Below, piece by piece: positions 11,001 to 20,000 of a stretch of DNA of 26,321 bases. The stretch spans positions 1-26,321 of the forward strand of contig JAWQRM010000219.1 in the NCBI GenBank assembly GCA_033557675.1, read 5' to 3'. Each line of letters opens with the position of its first letter. Within the stretch, counting starts at the first letter, position 1. The DNA comes from Coptodactyla brooksi (Eukaryota; Arthropoda; Insecta; Coleoptera; Scarabaeidae). Under the pieces are notes generated by a model. The model ran no database searches, had not been told where the DNA came from, and saw only the letters and a program-made list of their open reading frames with translations. A program made the position numbers and the translations under genes.

Positions 11001-14000
11001 GAATTTATCATTCGAGCATCATTCGAAGTTCTCAAATGTGACATGACTCTTTTGTCTTTTCAGGCTAAGAACAAGATTTTTTCTTTTTTTATAAGAAAAA
11101 GTTTTCTTATGCGAAAACTTTGGTTTTTTCATAAATAACAGAATACCTTTCCTGTTACTTCTACAGTATAATTTCAGTCAAGTATAATTTCATTTTTATT
11201 AGTTCTTCTGCCAAAGGTATACTGGCATAATATCTATCAGTAAATATATAGTTACCCTATGCCTCGGGAATTTTTTCTAACAATTTTTGATATAAATGTA
11301 TCAGAATTGTAGTGTTAGCTGGTAAATCTTGACGAATAAGATTTTCTGTTGTAATATTTCCATAATAAGGTAAGATAGTATAAACATATCCGAATTACAG
11401 AATCCGCCATTACATAAATTCTTATACCCTACTTCGTGGGCTTAGTAGGGTTCCAAATAATGAAGGAAATTTTCCCTTTAAAGGATTCGCCTATACAAAT
11501 ATTTTGAACAGGAATAAAGTGTTCAGAAAATTTTGAATCTAAATATTCTAAAGAAATATTGGCTCGTTGTATACTTGAGATTTCTGCTCCCTGAGTCTGG
11601 TGTTTTTAAATGGAACATCCAAAATATTTGATGGAATCGAGCTCTTGTAAATATATCCTAGAAAAAAGGGATTTTACTGTTATGTTTAGTTAACCAATAT
11701 TCTTTCATGCTAGAAACAGGCATTTCACCCATATTTAGAATGAATCCAACGAATACTTTTCCTGCCCAGAATTAATCTTTACTTACATCACGCTATCTTT
11801 GCCATATAGAATCTTTAGTTATGGTCTTTGATGACAATACAGATTTTGCATAGTTATTTGTTTTCCTTATTATTTCGCCAACAAGCTGAGCTGTGAAAAA
11901 TAGTTTGAAAAATTGAATCGGTTCAAAAATATTAGGGGGAACCTGTGGACCTGCCGCTTTTGGTCCTATTGAAAAATTTATTCTTAGAGGCATCTACCCA
12001 TTCTCTGTAATACTGATCGAATTGTGTTTTTCCGTAGAGATGTTTGCGTTATCATCGGTGTCAGGTTCAATAGGCTGTACCTTTCGACTTTGATGAACTA
12101 TTAGATCTGTGTCGTCACTATCGGTCTTGGTATCGCTTTATCCATTTTTATTTATATTTGTTTCAGCCAAATTTATTGCTGTATAGCATAAATTCTACTT
12201 CATCTTCACTTTCCAAAATTCAATTTTTTCATAGCTATTATTTTCTTCCATTTGTAGGTTGAATATAAAATCGCAACTCCAATATCACAACTCAGGTGAT
12301 ATTGGAGTTACAGGCTGTAACTCCAATGCTTGCTCAGATCTTATAATGTCCGCCGCTATAACGAAGTTAATTCCTTATGTTATAACAAAGCAGTGACAAC
12401 GGAGTGCAAAAAGTTAATTGTTTCATATGAATTTACACTTTGATGATTTAAAAAAACACCAGCAGCAGTGTGTTGTATCATTGCAGTTTATCTAGCGACT
12501 AAAAAAATTAATCGCTGGTACGTTAAAACAATTTGTAATAGCATTCTGGAAGTAAAATTAACTAGTAAATTAAAGTAAATTAAAACAATTCATAATAGCA
12601 TTCTGGAAGTAATTTAACATCGTTTCTAGGAAGGAATAACCACTATCGGAACGGAGGACTCCGACGAAAAGCAAGACATAACCCTCCGGGGTTCGGGCAT
12701 GGAACCGAGACATTGCACCATAACGTTCGAAAACGGCATAGCCACTTTGGATCCAATTCAAGGGGCACAGGTGTGGTTGAACAACATTTTGATAGAAACT
12801 CCGGCGCGACTGTCGCAAGGCTGCATCATATTCCTCGGAAGAGCCCATGTGTTTCGGTAAAATTCCATCACTTGGTATTGATTCTGTTAATAACCGATTT
12901 GATTGGGATAGGTTTAATGATCCTGCCGAGGCGGCCGAGCTCAGGAAGGGAGAGCGAACTGTAAACTTGGCGAGGCTAAGTTTATTAAGTTGGTCGACTC
13001 CGGATCTCGCGACATCCATAGACAATTTACCACCGTACGTATCAGATGTTCGCCTGTTGCTTCCGAGGTTCGGGATTTGTGTGAAAATTGTTTTAGGCTG
13101 GACGACGACCGATGCGATATCGAATCGGCGAGGTTAAACCTAGAGAAGGAGAAAGAAATACTAGAGAAGGAACAGGAGGAATTCGAACGGAGAAGGAAAA
13201 GCCTGGAAGAGGCGCAGGCCAAGCTCGAAGCGGAGAAACGTGATATGGAACGAGAACATGCCGCTCAGGTACGCAGTAATGAAATGCAGTAATCGTCAAC
13301 AAATATCTTTAATTATTATGTATTTTAGGCAAGACAACTACAGGAAAATTGGCGAAGTTTAACAGCCCAGCAAAAACAGAGAGAACAAGAGTTGCAACGA
13401 AAAGAGCAGGAACTAATCTTGCAAAGGGAGGACCTAGAAAGAGAGAGAAAACGCATAATGGGAGAGGTACGGTTTGTATGAAACATTTTGCATTATTTTA
13501 CTTTGCCGTTTAACTATTATTTTTATGGTTTTAATTTACGTAGATCCAAGAAGATTGTATCCACCTCAAAGACCTTAAAAACCGATTGTCCTGTAGATTA
13601 AGTAATTGCTTGCGATTTATAGGCACATACTCAAACGAGCTTACACTTTCCGATCCCCATAGTAAAAATTTGCTACAGGTATTATTTTGGTCTATTATTT
13701 CGTATAGCTTTTTTTCTTGGAATGTCGTATAACGGAGCGATGTATTATTTTAGGATTTAATGCATAAATCCGAAACGAATTCCCTATCAGACACAGAATC
13801 GGACTATCTAATTGACCTGTTGAATGGTGTTAAAGGACATGCGGTGATACAGGATCTAGTAACCCAGCACGTACGTCACTTTATTACTTGGCATAAACTG
13901 GTGATGCGAACTTCTTGACGATTGTTTCAGCGAAGGGAATTGGCTGAGTTACAAGCAGAGTTGGAACGCAGGGTACAAACGTTAGCCGAGAGGAGATTGG

Positions 14001-17000
14001 CCGTAGAAAAATTAGATAAACGTCTCGTGGACTTAGTAGACGAGCAGCTGGAGTTGGGGGTTCCGTCCAGCAGCGAAGATTTGCAAACGCTCAAGCAATC
14101 GTTAGCTTCCCGAACTGAGCACCAACTGCACGAACTTGACCAAAGAAAGCAATCGTAAGTGGACTGAATAATCTCCCCTTTTTTTTATGTGGTACTTTTA
14201 CAATCTGCCAATTACCTCATTACACAACTTTAAAACCAAATTATTCCTGATATCAGATTTGCTTTTCTTCTCAAAAGACTTAGATGTGTAAATAAATGAT
14301 AAACCATTGTTTTGTTATAGATTAACTTTGAATTTAAAGAAAATCAATTCTGTGCAATGCCCAAGTTTGGGTACAGCAACATTAAGTAGCGACACCTATC
14401 ATACGGCAGCCAGCAGTTGTTCTGCCCCAATAACTGTAGACCAAGTGATGAAACACTTTATGAGCGATAGCGGCGTCGAACTGAGAACGAACAATGTACA
14501 CGACGAAAGTGACATGTCCAGCACTGAAAGTCAGGAGAGTAAAGTAAGCGATCTGTCTTGTCTTGCAAGGAGCTGCGTCGGTGTAATTAAATACCAACCG
14601 GCCGTCTCCTTGACAACTTGCACGACTGTCATCAAAAATACGCTTCTGACGCTTAAGTTCCCATCTATTAATTTTCCATTGTAGTACGTAGGCAGCGACA
14701 CGCAATCATCTAGTTCGGTAGAGAATAAGTCACCGGTTTCGCGAAAGCGACGGCGCGACAGCGAGACCTTGAGAAAGCTGGCGCAGAAGGTCGCGCAGCA
14801 AAAGCACCTCATAATGAAAAGCTTAGATTCGCGTTGTCCAAAAGCGCAAATCGATTTCCAAATAGCTGTAAGTAAATGCACACGCCCTTTTGACCGACCG
14901 CAGGTGACTTTGTTGACTAGCTTCTTTAGTCGATTGAAATAATATGTTTATTTGCGGAAACTTTGCAATTCTAGATGTTGCAAGATCTGCAGAAACAGTA
15001 CATGTCTCTAAAGATAGGACCCACTTCTTCCGTACTCTCACCAGCTGCCGAGCACCCTCTGCAAGATTTAGACAGTCCAAGTCCGATAAGACCTCTGCAC
15101 ACCGGTTCGACCTCCGCACTGTACAGTCCACCTTTACCAGTAAGTTTGTCGAAAATGTATATGTTAAAGATCAAATCAATCAGTTATAGGAACTTTAAAT
15201 CACCAGCTTAAAGTTATGACTGTATGACAATAGAACTAACAAACACCTCAACCACAACACTAATGTTTTAAAACTCAACATATGTTTCAGTTTATCCAAT
15301 AACCATTTTCAAGAGATAGAATGAATAACTAAAATGAAAAACTAGACTTATATACCAACCCTAATTACTTTTCAATGGGTCCACTTACTTCTAATAAGAT
15401 TTTAATTACCTTGTCCTTCTATCTACCAGGTTAAAAAAGATCGAGACAGGTATAGGAGCAGACCCGTTATTAAATATTTTATTTCATCAACTTGATTATT
15501 TGAATTAACTTGTTTAATCAATTCTATTTTATCATTTATCCTGTGGTTAAGAATAATCATGTGGGCAGCCACACTGGTTTTCTCTGGTTTATAATTTTTA
15601 AAATGATTTAAGTGCTCTTTATACCTAATTTTAAGAGATCTACGTGTTTCCTCTATGTAAGTAACTTTTATCGCAATTAGTGCAACTTATTTTATAAATT
15701 CCCGATTTATCTATTACATCCATTTTACCTTTTGGATTACCTAACCGACTTTTAATAGTGTAAGTCGATTTAAAATTCTTTTTTCTTAAAATATTATGTA
15801 TTATATTTTTATTAAACCCGTTATATATAGCTAACTCTTCAATATACTTAAGTTCCTTATTATACCTATTTTTAAACGTACCACTAAACAAAAATAGGTA
15901 TAATAAGTAACTTAGAAGGAGAACTTAAAAGAAGAGTTAGCTATATATAATAGGTTTAATAAAAATATAATACGTAACATTTTAAGAAAAAAGAAATTAA
16001 AATCGACTTACGTAAACATACTACTCTTCAAGCAGCACCTAAAGAAAAACCTAAACGGTTCATTAAACTCCCCTGTGATAAAATCACTAAAGGATTACCT
16101 AATATGTTGAAAACGTTCGATTTTAAAGTAGCATTTACTAATAACAACACTATTAAAAGTCGGTTAGGTAATCCAAAAGATAAAATAGATGTAATAGATA
16201 AATCGGGAATTTATAAAGTAAGTTGCAGTAATTGCAATAAAAGTAATAAGATATAAGTTACACAGGGTGAACGTGTAGGTCTCTTAAAATTACGTATGAA
16301 GAGCACTTAAACATTTTAAGATTTTTAAATTACTATATTAAATGATAAAATAGAATTGATTAAACAAGTTAATTCCAATAATCAACTTGACACAGCGGAA
16401 AGCATAGACATTTTTAAAAACAAAAATAAAATATTTAATAACGGCTCTGTTCCTATACCTGCCTCGATCTTTTTGGACCTAGTAGGTAGAAGGTGATTAA
16501 AATCTAATTAAAAGTAAGTGAACCCATTAAAAAGTAATTAGGATAGGCATATAAGTCTTCTTTTTAATTTTAGTTGTTCATTCTATCTCCTAAAGATGGT
16601 TTATTCAATAAACCGAAACATATCTTGAGTTTTAAAACATTAGTGTTGGGGTTGAGGTGTTTGTTAGTTCTAGTGACTACGAGACCACAGATCTCCTTTT
16701 CTTCTAATATGACTGTATGACTTGCGAATTTTGGTATCCCAATATCCAAAATTCTATCAAATTACAAATCATCAATATTATTTTTGTGTAAATTAAAGTT
16801 AAAATAACAAGAGTAAGTAATTAATTACTTTTTATTATACAAGAAGAATGTACTCATAGTTGGTTCAATTGAACTGTGACAACTCTAATTATTGCACCAT
16901 TAGATTACTCAAAACTATGTCTTGAATACAAGCCAGTTATTGTATGAACTGATCATAATAAGGTGTTCATGATTATTGTATATACAATCACGGCAGTTCA

Positions 17001-20000
17001 AATTTTCTGATCCATACTTTGCGTACAATTATTTTTTTGCCAATCTATGATACACAAAGATGTAGGTTGAAAACTATCGATTGCTGACAAAATATTACGA
17101 AAATCATTATTTTGGCAAAATTATTTTTGTATAAGATAATTAATTACTTTTTATTAAATAAGAAAATAAATTGAACCTGCGCCTTTATTTGAATTATTTG
17201 TCCGTCTGTCTGTTCATATATCAGATTATGCCAGATCTAATTATACCATTATATTAATCAAAACTATATCTTGAATGTACACTGGTTATTGTATGAACCG
17301 ATCATAATAAGGTTTTCATAATTATTGTATGTATAGTTGTGGCAGTTTACTTGAAGACCGGTTAATTTTCTTATTAATATTTTACATATAATTATATTTC
17401 TGCAATCTATGATATACAAAATTGTGGGTTAAAGACTATGAGGATAGTAGATGATTATAATGAAGAGTTCTCGAATTATAAGAATTACTGGAATAGATTG
17501 GTGCAATATTTTCATGTTTAATTAAGTATTATTATAAAGGTAGAAAATACGAGATTTTTTAGAATTTGAAAAATATATACTGGTAAACTTTTCTTCTTTA
17601 CTTTCTCTTAAGAGAAAGTATTGCATTCGCAAAAAAAATCAATGTCGAGATTTTGATGGATTTTGACAAATTAGGCTTTTTGTAGCCTATCTACGCTATT
17701 TTTGGTGGTTGGTCTGTCTATCCATCCATCTGTATATCGTTTTTAGACTGCAACGTTAGACTGAGTAAAAAATATTAAAATTTTTTTCTAGAAGTAATGC
17801 TGAACTAAGCTTGCTGCGTAAATATTCAATAATGTCATAAAATTTTCGTGACTTTAAACATGGATTGAATATAATCTTGATTGAATATATCAATCAATAA
17901 TCTTGATTGCATATAGAATTATTATAAAAATGCCAACATTTCATAATCAGTCTAAGTCTTCCTCAGAGTATGATCTATGAAAAAATTGGAATACGAATTG
18001 ATTCACTTTTAAATTAAATTGATTACACTTTGTAATAACGAAATGTCTATAGAAATTCTCATTATACATTTTTGAACAGCTTGGCAACTTTCTTGCCTGC
18101 ATACTTATTGGTTTCAGTTACCGGAATACGATTCAAAATATTATTTGATGCAATCTAAACAACTTATTACATTACGAAAGTGTTTTAGGTTGCCTGCCTT
18201 TGAGTTGGAGACTTAGCAAGCTATAGCCACAAAGTTTAAGAAAGAAGTTTATTATTCTACTGACCACACTGTTATTAATAAATAAAATTGCATACTCTCA
18301 AAATTATGTAGACTGACTCAGGCTAAATTGTTTTTCAAATTTTATCCATAATGTATTGACCAATATGACTCAATATATTCTGAAGTGTAATGATTAGATA
18401 AGTGCCTTTTGATTTGTAGCTACTTACAAAACAATAAGGTTACGTATTATGGATTGAATGAATGTTCTTTACATTCAATAAGAGCAATTTTTCTGTGCTA
18501 TTTATAATAGTTAATAAAGCTTGTGTTAACGGAGTATAAAAAGAAAAACAAAAACTTCAGTACGTACTTATTAATTTAGTAATATTTGGTGTTAGTAAAT
18601 TAAAACAGAAAACAAAATTGTCTAACCATTTTTATGAGTATGGTAGATCTTGAATGCACAACCCATAAAATATGTTACATCTAATAGATTATGAAGGATC
18701 TGTTAGGTGTAACACAGTTGTAGTAGACATAGGATACACATACTTAAGCGTGTTATTAAAAAATATATATAAAATTCACATAAAACAAATGATTTTATGT
18801 CAAAGTGGGCTTTTCTGCGGAATGCATTGTTTCCAACTCAATCTTCCGTTGAATAATAACAAACTCTCACCCACACTAAAATTTTTTTCTAGAAGTAATG
18901 CTGAACTATGCTTGCTGCATAAATATTCAATAATGTCATACAATTTTCACGACTTTAAACATGGATATTTGTCTTGATTAAATATAGAATTATTATAAAA
19001 ATGCCAACATTTCATAATCAGTCTATGTCTACCTCAGAGTGTGATCTATGAAAAAATTGGAATACGAATTGATTCACTTTTAAATTAAATTGATTACACT
19101 TTGTATTAAGGAAATGTCTATAGAAATTCTCATCTCTTCTTCACCAGTTATATCTGTCCACTACAGATTTAAGATTTATAATGCTAAATCAAAGAATTAT
19201 ACATTTTTGAACAGCTTGGCAACTTTCTTGCCTGCATATTTGTTGGTTTCAGTTACTGGAATAAGAATCAAAATATCATTTGATGCAATCTAAATATCTT
19301 ATTACATTAAGAAACTGTTTTAGGTTGCCTGCCTTTAAGTTGGAGAGTTAACGAGATATAGCCGCAAAGTTTAAGAAAGAAGTTTATTATTGTACTGACC
19401 GCACTGTTGTTAATAAATAAAATTGCATACTCTCAAAATTATGTAGACTGACTCAGGCTAAATTGTTTTTCAAATTTTATCCACAGTATATTGAGTTCTA
19501 CCGGTTATGCGGATTATAATGATTAGATAAGTGTCTTTTAATTTGTAGCTACTTACAAAATATTAAGGATATGTATTATAGATTGAATAAATATTCTTTA
19601 CATTCTCTACTCTATTGTGATACAATAAGCATAGCTTTTAGCATGCTTGATTTCTGTTTCTTTACAGCTCCATGGTAGACAGTTATCTTCCTACTGTAAC
19701 ATATACCATTCTATGCCATCTATAATAACTGGTAATAGTTACACACACATTCTCATATATTCTCATAATGAACCTAATTCTTGGTAGATTCCGACATGGA
19801 CTCTATTGTAACCATAACGAGTTACTGCGTAAGAGGCGCTGGTACTAAAACGCACTACGAATATGAAGTAAGGGTGTGCACAGTCGACGACAGATGGTCC
19901 GTCCTAAGGAGGTACAGTAGATTTAGGGATCTCCATTTGGCGATGAAGTCGAGGTACGGGGAGAGGGTGACTTCGATTCCATTCCCATCTAGGCAACTGC

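Larger units (their letters stand above)
15215..16721. mobile_element. Head-to-head pair of Penelope-like element fragments with 14-bp target duplication
   Basis: TATGACTGTATGAC occurs at 15215-15228 and 16708-16721, directly bounding the inserted DNA (15229-16707). The insertion is two inverted 3' portions of one Penelope-like retroelement meeting near 15885. Each carries GIY-YIG endonuclease remains and an outer end with a hammerhead-like motif. The left arm lacks about 150 bp present in the right arm. A shared flanking duplication means both arms entered as one unit. It lies inside intron 17. Confidence 0.85.

Noticed and set aside
13021..13137. Continuous reading through exon 9 into a frame ending at 13137
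   Set aside because: Removing the 62-nt GT-AG intron 13035-13096 restores the coiled-coil frame exactly, so there is no need for a frameshift.
14823..15174. Minus-strand frames opposite exons 16-17
   Set aside because: They are shadows of the real plus-strand exons, without family motifs.
18672..18977. 101-codon frame in intron 17 as a missing Klp98A exon
   Set aside because: It runs into a tandem duplication copy, lacks Klp98A-like sequence, and phases are already satisfied by exon 18.
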